Below are positions 1 to 9,240 of a DNA stretch of 64,000 nucleotides, one piece after another. The DNA is from Arthrobacter sp. ISL-28 (GTDB lineage Bacteria; Actinomycetota; Actinomycetes; Actinomycetales; Micrococcaceae). A model generated the notes under the pieces. That model was not told the DNA's origin. It did not search any database and saw nothing but the letters and a program-made list of their open reading frames with translations. Position numbers and translations under genes: made by a program. Location: contig NZ_JAGGPJ010000010.1 of the NCBI RefSeq assembly GCF_018613875.1, positions 86,059 through 150,058 on the forward strand. Reading direction: 5' to 3'. Each line of letters starts with the position of its first letter. The first letter of the stretch is position 1.

Positions 1-1
1 A

Positions 2-1930
2 ATGACGGTGGCGCAGGCCGTCGTCGAGTACCTTTCGAAGCAGTACACCGTCGACACGATCGGCGGCACGGACTACCGCGAGCGGCTCATTCCGGGCACG
101 TTCGGCATCTTCGGCCATGGCAATGTTGCCGGTGTGGGCCAGGCCCTGAAGCAGTACCAGCAGCTCGATCCGCGGATCATGCCCTATTATCAGGGCCGGA
201 ACGAGCAGGCCCAGGTGCATCAAGCTGTGGGCTACGCCCGGCATACCCGCCGCCGCCAGACCTTCGCGATCAGCACCTCGATCGGCCCCGGTTCCTCCAA
301 CCTGCTTACCGGCGCGGCCCTGGCCACCACCAACCGGCTGCCGGTGCTGCTGCTGCCCAGCGATACGTTCGCGACCCGTGCCGCGGACCCGGTGCTGCAG
401 CAGCTGGAGCAGCCCTACGCGTACGATCTCACCGTTAACGACGCGTTCCGTCCGCTGTCGAAGTTCTTTGACCGGGTCTCCCGGCCGGAGCAGCTGTTCT
501 CCGCGCTCCACCACGGGTTGCGCGTCCTGACGGATCCGGCCGAAACGGGCGCGGTGACCATTTCGCTGCCGCAGGACGTCCAGGCCGAGGCGTTCGACGT
601 GCCCGGGGAATTCCTGGCCGAGCGCGAGTGGCGGATCCGCCGCCCCGATGCGGACAACGAGGACATCCGCCGCGCCGCGGACGCCATCCGCGCCGCGAAG
701 CGCCCGCTGATCATCGCCGGCGGCGGCGTGCTGTACGCCTACGCGAACGATGAACTCGCCAGGTTCGTGGAACTCACCGGCATACCGGTGGGCAACACCC
801 AGGCCGGCGTCGGCGTGCTGCCATGGGACCACCAGTTCTCCCTCGGGGCCATCGGCTCCACGGGCACGACGGCGGCCAACGCCATCGCCGCGGAAGCGGA
901 CCTGATCATCGGGATCGGCACCCGCTATGAGGACTTCACCACAGCGTCCCGGACCGCGTTCCAGAACCCGGACGTGAAGTTCATCAACATCAACGTCGCC
1001 CCGATCGACGCCTACAAGCACGGCACCACCCTGCCGATCGTCGCGGACGCCCGCAAGGCCCTGCTCAAGCTGAACCAGGCCCTCGGCGGCTACCGCATCG
1101 GCGCGGACCTGGAACAGAAGATTGAGGCGGAGAAGAATCGCTGGGACGCCACGGTTGATGAGGCCTTCGACACCCGCAACACCCCGCTGCCGGCGCAGAA
1201 CGAGATCATCGGCGCGACCAGCCGCGCCATGGACGCCCAGGACGTCGTGATCTGTGCCGCCGGCTCGCTGCCGGGCGACCTGCACAAGATGTGGCGGGTC
1301 CGCGACCCGTTCGGCTACCACGTGGAATACGCCTACTCCTGCATGGGCTATGAAATCCCCGGCGGGCTCGGCGTCAAGCGCGCAGCGCTGGCGGAGGCCG
1401 CAGCGGGCGGGGCCCAGCGCGACGTCGTCGTGATGGTGGGGGACGGCTCCTACCTGATGATGCACACCGAGCTGGTCACTGCCGTCGCCGAACGGATCAA
1501 GCTGATCGTGGTCCTGATCCAGAACCACGGCTACGCCTCCATCGGCTCGCTCTCCGAATCGCTCGGCTCCCAGCGCTTCGGCACCCAGTACCGCGCCCTG
1601 GACGAAGAGCAGCACAGCTTCGACGAAGGCGAGACGCTGCCGGTGGATCTGGCCCTGAACGCTGAAAGCCTCGGCGTGAAGGTGATCCGGATCGAGCCGG
1701 GGGAGAAGGTCATCGCCGAACTTGAGCAGGCCATCCGCGACGCGAAGGCCGCACCGGAACGCGGCGGGCCCATCCTGATCCACGTGGAGTCCGACCCGCT
1801 GCTGGATGCCCCGAGCTCTGAATCCTGGTGGGACGTTCCCGTCTCCCAGGTCTCCGAGCTCGAATCCACAAAAGAGGCCTTCCAGACCTATATCGACCAC
1901 AAATCCCGCCAGCGCAAGCTGCTCGGCTGA
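2..1930 (+). CDS. iolD: IolD, trihydroxycyclohexane-dione hydrolase (5' end at window edge)
   Basis: This ThDP-dependent enzyme opens the ring of 3D-(3,5/4)-trihydroxycyclohexane-1,2-dione to give 5-deoxy-glucuronate in cytosolic myo-inositol catabolism. The 642 visible residues cover the whole acetolactate-synthase fold: the N-terminal ThDP domain with the activating Glu in RNEQAQ near residue 67, a central domain, and a C-terminal ThDP/Mg motif GDGSYLMMH near 480. The first in-frame ATG is only one base into the window, so no ribosome site can be seen and the true start may lie upstream; family members often carry about ten more N-terminal residues. It heads a same-strand run with mmsA, iolE, iolG and iolH. 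Recognition is strong; only the start is uncertain. Confidence 0.95.
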   Translation: MTVAQAVVEYLSKQYTVDTIGGTDYRERLIPGTFGIFGHGNVAGVGQALKQYQQLDPRIMPYYQGRNEQAQVHQAVGYARHTRRRQTFAISTSIGPGSSNLLTGAALATTNRLPVLLLPSDTFATRAADPVLQQLEQPYAYDLTVNDAFRPLSKFFDRVSRPEQLFSALHHGLRVLTDPAETGAVTISLPQDVQAEAFDVPGEFLAEREWRIRRPDADNEDIRRAADAIRAAKRPLIIAGGGVLYAYANDELARFVELTGIPVGNTQAGVGVLPWDHQFSLGAIGSTGTTAANAIAAEADLIIGIGTRYEDFTTASRTAFQNPDVKFININVAPIDAYKHGTTLPIVADARKALLKLNQALGGYRIGADLEQKIEAEKNRWDATVDEAFDTRNTPLPAQNEIIGATSRAMDAQDVVICAAGSLPGDLHKMWRVRDPFGYHVEYAYSCMGYEIPGGLGVKRAALAEAAAGGAQRDVVVMVGDGSYLMMHTELVTAVAERIKLIVVLIQNHGYASIGSLSESLGSQRFGTQYRALDEEQHSFDEGETLPVDLALNAESLGVKVIRIEPGEKVIAELEQAIRDAKAAPERGGPILIHVESDPLLDAPSSESWWDVPVSQVSELESTKEAFQTYIDHKSRQRKLLG

Positions 1931-1976
1931 ATTCACGCCACCACCGTCCCCGAGACAACCTCAAGGAAGAGTCCCC

Positions 1977-3617
1977 ATGACGACCACCACTTCGGACACC
2001 ACCATCATCAACCACTTCATTAATGGCGCCGAGACTGCCGGCGAAGGCAGCCGCACCCAGCCCGTCTTCAACCCTGCCACCGGCGCTGTCACGGGCGAGC
2101 TGCGGCTGGCCAACCGCGCCGACCTGGACACCGCGGTCGCCGCAGCCCGCGCCGCGGCGGACAGCTGGGGCGACATCTCGCTGGCCAAGCGCACCGCGGT
2201 GCTGTTCAAGTTCCGCGAACTCGTCGCCTCCCATGTCGACGAACTGGCAGAGCTGATCACCGCCGAGCACGGCAAGGTCCTCTCGGACGCCAAGGGCGAG
2301 ATCGGCCGCGGGCTGGAGGTCATCGAGTTCGCCTGCGGCATCCCGCAGCTGCTCAAGGGCGACTACTCCGACCAGGTCTCCACCGGCATCGACGTCTTTT
2401 CCTTCCGCGAGCCGCTCGGCGTCGTGGCGGGCATCACGCCGTTCAACTTCCCGGTCATGGTGCCGCTGTGGATGGCACCGATGGCCATCGCCACCGGCAA
2501 CGCCTTCATCCTCAAGCCCTCCGAGCGCGACCCCTCCGCCTCGATGCTGCTGGCCAAGCTCTGGAAGCAGGCCGGCCTGCCCGACGGCGTCTTCCAGGTC
2601 CTGCACGGTGACAAGGAAACCGTCGACGGCCTGCTGACCCACCCGGATGTGGACGGCATCTCCTTCGTCGGCTCCACCCCGATCGCCAAGTACGTCCACG
2701 AGACCGCCACCGCCCACGGCAAGCGTGTCCAAGCCCTGGGCGGAGCGAAGAACCACGCCATCGTCCTGCCCGACGCCGACCTCGACAACGCGGCAGACCA
2801 CCTCGCCGCCGCGGCCTTCGGCTCCGCCGGGGAACGCTGCATGGCCATCTCGGTCGCCGTCGCCGTCGGAGACGCCGCCGAACTGCTGGTCAAGAAAGTC
2901 GAAGAGCGCGCCCTCGCCGTCAAGGTCGACAATGGCACCGCCCCCGGCGCCGAAATGGGCCCGGTCATCACCCCAGCGTCCAAGGAACGCATCGTGCGGA
3001 TCGTCACCGAAGCCGAACAGGCAGGCGCCGCCATGGTCGTGGACGGCCGCGACCTCGTGGTCCCCGGCCACGAAGACGGCTTCTGGGTCGGTCCCACGGT
3101 CCTTGACCACGTCAAGACCGAGATGACCGCCTACACAGAGGAAATCTTCGGACCCGTCCTCGTCGTCGTCCGCGTGAACGACCTGGACGCGGGCATCAAA
3201 CTCATCAACTCCAACCCCTACGGCAACGGCACAGCCATCTTCACCTCCTCCGGCGCCTCCGCCCGCAAGTTCCAGCGCTCCGTCACCGTCGGCATGGTCG
3301 GCATCAACGTACCGCTGCCCGTCCCCGTGGCCTACCACTCGTTCGGCGGCTGGAAGGCCTCGCTCTTCGGCGACAAGCACATCTACGGCCCCGAAGGCGT
3401 CTCCTTCTACACCCGCGGCAAGGTCGTCACGTCACGCTGGCCTGAGCCGACCCACGCCTCCGGCGCCTCCTACAACTTCCCCTCACATGCCGACGACTCT
3501 CACACCGTGCGCCACGACGGCATCGCGGAGGGCCTGCCCGACGAAGTCCTGGAAGGACAGGACACCGTTCCCGGACGCGCCGACGACGACACAGAAGGCC
3601 GCGGGCGGCGAGACTGA
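1977..3617 (+). CDS. mmsA: Methylmalonate/malonate-semialdehyde dehydrogenase (CoA-acylating)
   Basis: This NAD-dependent aldehyde dehydrogenase converts malonate semialdehyde, the last product of inositol breakdown, to acetyl-CoA and CO2 (IolA); homologs also act on methylmalonate semialdehyde. The start is the ATG preceded by AAGGAAGA; the frame is open further upstream but overlaps iolD. The cofactor-region motif NFPVMVPLW is near residue 155 and the catalytic Cys is in GERCMAIS at 288. At 546 residues it is about 45 longer than most family members; the extra part is an acidic, probably disordered tail after residue 500. It lies 46 bp after iolD, which argues for the inositol role rather than valine breakdown. 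Confidence 0.93.
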   Translation: MTTTTSDTTIINHFINGAETAGEGSRTQPVFNPATGAVTGELRLANRADLDTAVAAARAAADSWGDISLAKRTAVLFKFRELVASHVDELAELITAEHGKVLSDAKGEIGRGLEVIEFACGIPQLLKGDYSDQVSTGIDVFSFREPLGVVAGITPFNFPVMVPLWMAPMAIATGNAFILKPSERDPSASMLLAKLWKQAGLPDGVFQVLHGDKETVDGLLTHPDVDGISFVGSTPIAKYVHETATAHGKRVQALGGAKNHAIVLPDADLDNAADHLAAAAFGSAGERCMAISVAVAVGDAAELLVKKVEERALAVKVDNGTAPGAEMGPVITPASKERIVRIVTEAEQAGAAMVVDGRDLVVPGHEDGFWVGPTVLDHVKTEMTAYTEEIFGPVLVVVRVNDLDAGIKLINSNPYGNGTAIFTSSGASARKFQRSVTVGMVGINVPLPVPVAYHSFGGWKASLFGDKHIYGPEGVSFYTRGKVVTSRWPEPTHASGASYNFPSHADDSHTVRHDGIAEGLPDEVLEGQDTVPGRADDDTEGRGRRD

Positions 3618-3681
3618 GCCCCGTTCCCACGGACTCCAACATCGGCCAGTGCAAGTCGACAAGAGAAAAGACAAAGCTGTC

Positions 3682-4599
3682 ATGACTGAAGTAGAAAACA
3701 AGCTGATCATCGGCACCGCACCGGACTCCTGGGGCGTGTGGTTCGCGGACGACCCGAAGCAGACCCCTTGGGAGCGCTTCCTCGACGAGGTGGCGGAAGC
3801 CGGCTATAAGTGGATCGAGCTGGGCCCGTACGGCTACCTGCCCACCGACCCGGCACGCCTGGCCGAAGAGCTCAAGCAGCGTGACCTGAAGGTCACCGCC
3901 GGCACCGTGTTCACCGCTTTCCACCGTGGCGTGGACCAGTGGGAAACGGCCTGGGAGCCGGCACGCAAGGTCGCCGAGCTTACGGCTGCAATGGGCGGCG
4001 AGCACATTGTGGTCATTCCCGCGATGTGGCGTGACGACGTCACCGGCGAAGCTGTGGAGAGCGGCCAGCTCAGCGAGAAGGCCTGGAGTGACCTGTTTAC
4101 CGGCCACAACCGCCTTGGCAAGACGCTGCTGGAGGACTTCGGCCTGAAGCAGCAGTTCCACTCCCACGCCGACTCGCACGTCGGCGCGCAGGAGGACATT
4201 GAAACCCTGCTGGCGGCCACGGATCCCAAGTACCTGAACCTGTGCCTGGACACCGGCCACGCAGAATACTGCGGCGCGTCCAGCCTTGAGCTCATCAAGA
4301 ATTATCCGGACCGGATCGGCTACCTGCACCTGAAGCAGATCAACCCGGACATCCTGAAGAAAGTCAACGAGGAAAACATGACCTGGGCTGCGGCAAACCT
4401 GGCCGGTGTCATGACGGAGCCGCCCAACGGGCTGCCGGACCTGCGGGCCGTCATCGAAGCCGTCGAAGGCCTGAACCGACCGATCTTTGGCATCGTTGAG
4501 CAGGACATGTACCCCGTGGCCTTCGACGTCCCGATGCCGATCGCCAAGCGCACCCGAAACTATCTGCTCTCCTGCGGCTCCCGTACCGCGGTCAGCTAG
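3682..4599 (+). CDS. iolE: IolE-type inosose dehydratase / sugar isomerase TIM barrel
   Basis: Predicted 2-keto-myo-inositol dehydratase, which removes water from scyllo-inosose to give the substrate of IolD. The 305-residue protein is a single xylose-isomerase-like TIM barrel (AP endonuclease 2 superfamily) opening with GTAPDSWGVWF, typical of actinobacterial IolE. Candidate metal ligands are seen in FHSHADSHVG, CLDTGHAEY and the C-terminal VEQDMYP. I chose the ATG at MTEVENK because the upstream 65 codons overlap the end of mmsA and look non-conserved. IolE and IolI belong to the same superfamily, so an isomerase role cannot be excluded, but length, opening motif and position between iolA and iolG favour IolE. 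Confidence 0.85.
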   Translation: MTEVENKLIIGTAPDSWGVWFADDPKQTPWERFLDEVAEAGYKWIELGPYGYLPTDPARLAEELKQRDLKVTAGTVFTAFHRGVDQWETAWEPARKVAELTAAMGGEHIVVIPAMWRDDVTGEAVESGQLSEKAWSDLFTGHNRLGKTLLEDFGLKQQFHSHADSHVGAQEDIETLLAATDPKYLNLCLDTGHAEYCGASSLELIKNYPDRIGYLHLKQINPDILKKVNEENMTWAAANLAGVMTEPPNGLPDLRAVIEAVEGLNRPIFGIVEQDMYPVAFDVPMPIAKRTRNYLLSCGSRTAVS

Positions 4600-4636
4600 C
4601 CACCCTCCAGCGAGACCCGATCCAAAGGAAAGAACA

Positions 4637-5650
4637 ATGACTGAAACCCTTCGCGTCGCCGTCATCGGCGCCGGTCGCATGGGCGCGGACCACATCCACC
4701 GCCTCAACAAGCGCATCCACGGCGCTGAAGTCGCCGCCGTCGTCGACGTCGACCTGGCCCGCGCGCAGGCCGCCATCGAAGGCATCCCCGGCGCAGTGGC
4801 CCTGGCGGACGCCGAAGAGGCCCTAAGCAACGGCGATGTCAACGCCGTACTGATCGCCACCCCCGGCTTCCTGCACGAGGATATCCTCCTCAAGGCCATC
4901 GCCAAGGACATCCCGATCCTGTGCGAAAAGCCACTGACCCCCGACGCCCAGTCCTCCTGGCGCATTGTCCAGGCGGAGGAGGAGCTGGGACACAAGCGCA
5001 TCCAGGTTGGTTTCATGCGCCGCTTTGACGCCGAGTACGCAGCTTTGGGCCAGGTCATCCGGGACCGCGAACTGGGCGAACTGCTCATGCTGCACCACCA
5101 GCACCGCAACCCGAGCACGCCCCCCGGATTCACCAACGAGATGCTCATCAACGACTCGGTGGTGCACGAGTTCGACGCTATCCGGTTCTTCACGGGCGAG
5201 GAAATCACCAGCGTGCAGGTGCGCCTGGGCAAGCCCACGAAGAACGCCCCGGCCGGCCAGCACGATCCGCAGCACGTCCTGATCGAGACCGAGTCCGGCG
5301 TCCTCGCCGACGTCGAGATCTACGTCAATGCCAAGTTCGGCTATGAAGTGGCAACGCAGGCGTCTTTCGAGGAAGGCGTCGTCAGCATCGGCGGAGACCA
5401 CGGACCCTATGTCCGCAGCGCCGGCCGCTGGGGCGGCAAGGTCACTCCCGGTTTTGAGGAGCGCTTCGGCGCGGCGTACGACGTCGAAATCCAGGCGTGG
5501 GTGGATGCGGCACTCCGCGGCGAAATCGGCGGACCCACCGCGTGGGACGGCTATGCCACCGCAGCCTGCTGCGAGGCCGGCGTCGAAGCGCAGAAGAACG
5601 GCGAAAAGGTGACCGTGAAGCTGCACTCCAAGCCTGCCCTCTACAGCTAG
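4637..5650 (+). CDS. iolG: Inositol 2-dehydrogenase (GFO/IDH/MocA family)
   Basis: NAD-dependent enzyme that oxidises myo-inositol at C2 to 2-keto-myo-inositol, the first step of the pathway. The 337 residues show the Rossmann motif GAGRMGADH at about 10-18, the EKP motif with the catalytic Lys near 97, and the HEFDAIRFF segment near 176 that carries the catalytic Asp/His pair. The start follows AAAGGAAAG by a normal distance. It lies 37 bp after iolE in the same run. A second member of the family is encoded at 14403, so one of the two may act on scyllo-inositol, D-chiro-inositol or another isomer; position beside iolE makes this one the better candidate for the myo-inositol enzyme. Confidence 0.9.
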   Translation: MTETLRVAVIGAGRMGADHIHRLNKRIHGAEVAAVVDVDLARAQAAIEGIPGAVALADAEEALSNGDVNAVLIATPGFLHEDILLKAIAKDIPILCEKPLTPDAQSSWRIVQAEEELGHKRIQVGFMRRFDAEYAALGQVIRDRELGELLMLHHQHRNPSTPPGFTNEMLINDSVVHEFDAIRFFTGEEITSVQVRLGKPTKNAPAGQHDPQHVLIETESGVLADVEIYVNAKFGYEVATQASFEEGVVSIGGDHGPYVRSAGRWGGKVTPGFEERFGAAYDVEIQAWVDAALRGEIGGPTAWDGYATAACCEAGVEAQKNGEKVTVKLHSKPALYS

Positions 5651-5735
5651 AACGCAACAGGGAGGGGGCGGATGAGTCCGTCCCCTCCTTCCACAGCTCA
5701 TAGTCTTCCCTGCTTGATCCCAAATGGAGTGCCCC

Positions 5736-6611
5736 GTGAAAATTGCCCTCGATCCCACCCCGTTCCACCACAGCCACAGCCTGCTGGAGTTCCCGAAGGT
5801 GGTGGCGGAGCTTGGCTACCACTACATGCAGATGACTCCGCACGCCGACTTCATTCCGTTTTACAACCACCCCAAGGCCGACGACGAGCTCGTTGGCCAG
5901 TTGAAGAAGGCCTGCAAGGACGCGGGAATCGAGATCGCCTCCGTGCTGCCGGTGCTGCGCTGGTCCGGACCGGATGAAGACGCCCGCGAAGCAGCCGTCC
6001 GCTATTGGAAGCGCGCCATTCAGATCACCGTGGACCTCGGTGTGGGCACCATGAACACCGAGTTCAGCGGCAGGCCGGAAAAGGCTGAGGAATCCGAGCG
6101 TGCCTTCTACCGCTCCATGGAGGAACTGCTGCCGATCATCGAGCGCGAAGGCATCGACCTGCTCATCGATCCGCATCCGGACGACTTCGTGGAAGAGGGT
6201 CTCGCTGCCATCCGGGTGATCCGGGGGCTGAACTCCAAGAACGTCGGCCTTGTCTACGTCGCGTCCCACAGCTTCCACATGCAGAACGCGCCGCTGGACA
6301 TCATGCGCGCGGCCGGGGACAAGCTGCGCCTGGTCCACGTTGCCGACACCATGGACCACCATGCCTCGCATGGCCTGCGCTACATCACCAACCCGCCCGG
6401 CAATCCGGTCCGGGTGCACCAGCACCTGAAAATCGGCGACGGCGACGTCAACTGGGATGAATTCTTCGGCGGCCTGAACGAAATCGGCTTCCTGGACCGC
6501 GAGGACACCGTGATGGTGTCCAGCGTCTTCGCCGAAAACGAAAATGCCGAAGAGGTATCCCGCTACCAGCTAGAGACGATGAAGCAGTATGTCCAGAAGG
6601 CCAACGCATGA
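5736..6611 (+). CDS. iolH: IolH-like sugar phosphate isomerase/epimerase TIM barrel
   Basis: Protein of the xylose-isomerase-like TIM-barrel superfamily resembling IolH of Bacillus inositol operons, a member whose exact reaction is not well defined. The 291 residues begin KIALDPTPFHH and contain conserved stretches RYWKRAIQITVDLG and MNTEFSGRP, with acidic and histidine residues at strand ends (DPHPDD, HVADTMDHH) that could hold a metal. I use the GTG at 5736 rather than the ATG at 5724: the GGAG inside that ATG context sits correctly as a ribosome site, and homologs start with MKIALDP. It ends the iolD-mmsA-iolE-iolG-iolH run. Confidence 0.82.
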   Translation: MKIALDPTPFHHSHSLLEFPKVVAELGYHYMQMTPHADFIPFYNHPKADDELVGQLKKACKDAGIEIASVLPVLRWSGPDEDAREAAVRYWKRAIQITVDLGVGTMNTEFSGRPEKAEESERAFYRSMEELLPIIEREGIDLLIDPHPDDFVEEGLAAIRVIRGLNSKNVGLVYVASHSFHMQNAPLDIMRAAGDKLRLVHVADTMDHHASHGLRYITNPPGNPVRVHQHLKIGDGDVNWDEFFGGLNEIGFLDREDTVMVSSVFAENENAEEVSRYQLETMKQYVQKANA

Positions 6612-6650
6612 CGTCGACCCTCCCATCGGACAAGGCGACACAGAAGCCGA

Positions 6651-7121
6651 TTAGCCTGGAAGTTCTTCCTCGCGGTGGTCGGGTATCCGTGTGAGGAGCA
6701 CTCCCACCGCGATCATGACCACTCCCAAGCCAAAGTGCAGCCAATTGTCCGCGGTGTTGACCGGTATAAAATTTGCGGCAGTTTCGCCGGTGAAGATTAG
6801 CCCATAGATCCACAGCACTAGGTAGATGGCCCCGCCGCCCAGCAGGAAGTTCCGTGCCTGCGTGGGCAGTCCACACATAAAGAGTCCAGCTACTCCATAC
6901 AGCAGATGGACGATGTTGTGGAGGATCGAGACCTGGAAGTAGCCCACCAGCATTGCTTCGGAATCATGGCCGGCGAAAGCCATGGATTGATAATTGGTGG
7001 TGATCCCGGGTACGAACCCAAAGATACCAACCACCAAGAAAATGAGGCCCATTCCAAGGGCCACTTTTTGCATGTCCGTGCTTAGCCCGCGAGGGGCCCG
7101 TGCGCGCTCTCCCATTGCCAT
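6651..7121 (-). CDS. DUF4383 family four-helix membrane protein
   Basis: Small integral membrane protein of unknown function. The 156 residues hold four hydrophobic segments (approximately 22-42, 65-88, 95-115 and 125-148), with the conserved HNIVHLLYGVAGL motif in the second. The start ATG (MAMGER) is preceded by AGGAG five bases upstream; a longer frame reaches 7181 but has no ribosome site. It converges on iolH with only 39 bp between stops and is not obviously part of the inositol pathway. DUF4383 genes are scattered in actinobacteria, often near stress or membrane genes, so no function is inferred. Confidence 0.78.
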   Translation of the reverse strand: MAMGERARAPRGLSTDMQKVALGMGLIFLVVGIFGFVPGITTNYQSMAFAGHDSEAMLVGYFQVSILHNIVHLLYGVAGLFMCGLPTQARNFLLGGGAIYLVLWIYGLIFTGETAANFIPVNTADNWLHFGLGVVMIAVGVLLTRIPDHREEELPG

Positions 7122-7373
7122 CTTTACTCCTAGGTCCGGTGGATTAGGTATTGGCAAAGCTTCTTTCCACGGTGTTTCCACTTCCAGTCAGTATCTCTTT
7201 TCAGTGTTACTACCTGACGGGCCGTACTCAACACCTACCACGGAACAATCAATGGGATATCGGAGCAGATTTTCTATGACATCTTTGGGCTAACTCGACT
7301 GAATTTCGTTGCCATCCTCCAAGACCTGGGTTGCGGGAGGGACCTCGGCTGCGGGTACCGGCAGCGGTGGAGG

Positions 7374-7823
7374 CTAGACGGCCGCATGCAGCCGGGGGAG
7401 GGCGTCCACCAGCGGGGCCAGTTCAGGGACCTCCTGCGCCTGGGCCAAGGTCCGCTCCAGCGCGGCATCATGCACCGGCCGGGCATCCTCCAGAAGCTTG
7501 ATCCCATTCGCTGTCAGCTCCGTGTAGATGCCACGCCGGTCGTCGGCACACAGGATGCGCGTCAGAAGCCCGCGGTCCTCCAGCCGGTTGACCAGGCGCG
7601 TGGTGGCGCTGGCACTGAGGGCGGAGGCACGGGCCAGCTGCTGCATGCGCATGTGCCAGCCGTCCTGCCGGCTCAGCGCATCCAGGACGGTGTACTCCAC
7701 GACGGACAGCTTCGCGTGGGCCTGCAGTGAGCGTTCGAGTTCGGCTTCGATCAGGCCGTGCAGCGCCGCGAGGGTCCGCCAGCCCTGTGCGCGCACTTCC
7801 ACGGCGTCGTCTTTGATGCCCAT
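7374..7823 (-). CDS. MarR family transcriptional regulator
   Basis: Predicted dimeric winged-helix regulator of the divergent MFS gene at 7983. The 149 residues carry the MarR pattern: an N-terminal dimerisation helix, a recognition region SALSASATTRLVNRLEDRGLLTR near 75-97, and the wing DDRRGIYTELTANG near 101-114. The ATG used (MGIKDD) follows AAGGAGGAAGA; the frame is open 35 codons further but lacks a ribosome site. No cysteine stands out as a redox sensor other than the one in RILCADD. MarR/MFS pairs of this layout usually control efflux of a phenolic, antibiotic or other toxic compound that acts as ligand; the ligand here is unknown. Confidence 0.88.
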   Translation of the reverse strand: MGIKDDAVEVRAQGWRTLAALHGLIEAELERSLQAHAKLSVVEYTVLDALSRQDGWHMRMQQLARASALSASATTRLVNRLEDRGLLTRILCADDRRGIYTELTANGIKLLEDARPVHDAALERTLAQAQEVPELAPLVDALPRLHAAV

Positions 7824-7875
7824 CTTCTTCCTCCTTCGGCCTGCCCGGCGTATGAAACGCTGGCAGGTGAAATAA

Positions 7876-7931
7876 TAGTTGCTTGCGCGGGATATTTGCA
7901 TGTGCAACAATAAATAACGCGTCTGCAACTA
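7876..7931. promoter_or_regulatory. Probable MarR operator region between divergent marR and MFS genes
   Basis: In the gap between the two divergent starts, TTGCA (7896-7900) and TGCAA (7903-7907) form a palindrome with a two-base centre. It is flanked by TAGTTGC (7876-7882) and the inverted copy GCAACTA (7925-7931). MarR proteins commonly bind TTGC-N-GCAA type palindromes, so this is the likely site of auto-repression and repression of the transporter. Binding is inferred, not shown. Confidence 0.6.
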
Positions 7932-7982
7932 CTAGGGTACGCATCCCACCTCCTTCCGTACAGTTTTCTAAGGAGCACTCCC

Positions 7983-9179
7983 ATGCCTATTGGCCTAATT
8001 GCCCTCGCCCTCGGCGGGTTCGGCATTGGACTCACTGAGTTCGTCATCATGGGCCTGCTGCCCGAAGTGGCCGCAGACTTTCAGGTCAGTGAAGCCTCTG
8101 CTGGCTGGCTCATCTCCGGTTATGCGCTCGCCGTTGTGGTCGGTGCCCTGGGGCTGACCGCGGCGGTGACCCGGTTCGAGCGCAAACCCGTGCTCGCCGT
8201 CCTGCTCGTACTGTTCATCGCCGGCAACCTCATCTCGGCCACGGCGCCCGACTACTGGATGATGATGGTTGGCCGCATCGTGGCCGCCCTCGCGCACGGC
8301 GCCTTCTTCGGCATCGGGGCGGTGGTTGCTGCCAGCATGGTGGCGCCGACCAAGAAGGCCGGAGCCATCGCCATCATGTTCACCGGCCTCACTGCGGCCA
8401 ATGTACTCGGCGTTCCCTTCGGCACGATGCTGGGCCAGGCCGCCGGCTGGCGCTCCACGTTCTGGGCCATCACCGGAATCGGCGTGCTCGCTCTCGCGGG
8501 CATTCTTGCCCTCGTGCCGAAAACGGGACACGGTGACGCTGCCCCGGGCGGCCTGCGCAGCGAACTTCGTGCTTTCCGCTCCGGCCAGGTCTGGCTCTCC
8601 ATCCTCGTCACGATCCTGGGCTACGGCGGCATGTTCGGCGCCTTCACCTACATCGCCTTCACCCTCACCGAGATCTCCGGGTTCTCGGCCTCCACCGTCC
8701 CGTGGCTCCTGATCGTCTTTGGTGTGGGCCTCTTCATCGGCAACACGCTCGGCGGCAAGGCTGCGGACCGGAATGTGGACCGCACCCTGCTGGTGGTCCT
8801 GTCAGTTCTTGTGGCGGTGCTCGTGGCCTTCGCCCTGACGGCCGGCAACCAGCCCCTGACCATTGTTTCCATGGTGCTGATGGGCGGCTTCGGTTTCGCC
8901 ACCGTGCCGGGCCTCCAGATGCGGGTCATGAAATACGCCGACGGCGCGCCCACCCTCGCGTCCGGCGCCAACATCGGGGCGTTCAATGTGGGCAACGCCC
9001 TGGGCGCCTGGCTGGGCGGCGTGACCATCACGGCCGGTTTCGGCTACACCTCGCCGATCTGGGCCGGTGCCGGCATGACCATGCTGGGCCTTGCCGCGAT
9101 GGCCTTCGCCGCGGCCAACGCTCCCGCAGTTTCCGTTGGGTCGGAGGCCTACGCTCCCGCAGTTCCGGCCGTCCGGTGA
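7983..9179 (+). CDS. MFS efflux transporter (DHA1/AraJ-CmlR-like)
   Basis: Twelve-helix proton-coupled efflux permease of the major facilitator superfamily, 398 residues. It begins MPIGLIALALGGFGIGLTEFVIMG and contains the motif-C-like stretch GIGAVVAASMVAP and the pattern seen in AraJ, CmlR and other DHA1 sugar/drug exporters. The start follows AAGGAGCACTCCC. It is divergent from the MarR gene at 7374 and most likely under its control. Its placement inside the inositol block may mean it exports a pathway intermediate or an analogue, but ordinary drug efflux is equally possible. Confidence 0.88.
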   Translation: MPIGLIALALGGFGIGLTEFVIMGLLPEVAADFQVSEASAGWLISGYALAVVVGALGLTAAVTRFERKPVLAVLLVLFIAGNLISATAPDYWMMMVGRIVAALAHGAFFGIGAVVAASMVAPTKKAGAIAIMFTGLTAANVLGVPFGTMLGQAAGWRSTFWAITGIGVLALAGILALVPKTGHGDAAPGGLRSELRAFRSGQVWLSILVTILGYGGMFGAFTYIAFTLTEISGFSASTVPWLLIVFGVGLFIGNTLGGKAADRNVDRTLLVVLSVLVAVLVAFALTAGNQPLTIVSMVLMGGFGFATVPGLQMRVMKYADGAPTLASGANIGAFNVGNALGAWLGGVTITAGFGYTSPIWAGAGMTMLGLAAMAFAAANAPAVSVGSEAYAPAVPAVR

Positions 9180-9240
9180 TCCGCGAGTTCGACGGCTGAG
9201 CGCCCCGGCCCTTACCCGGCCAAGCCGCGGACAGGCAGCC

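Noticed and set aside
1710..3380. Long 556-codon open frame on the minus strand over mmsA
   Set aside because: It lies opposite a clear aldehyde dehydrogenase gene, has Gly/Val/Asp-rich composition typical of antisense frames in GC-rich DNA, and no family resemblance.
3427..5238. 603-codon minus-strand frame over iolE and iolG
   Set aside because: Antisense shadow of two well-supported enzymes, without ribosome site or motif.
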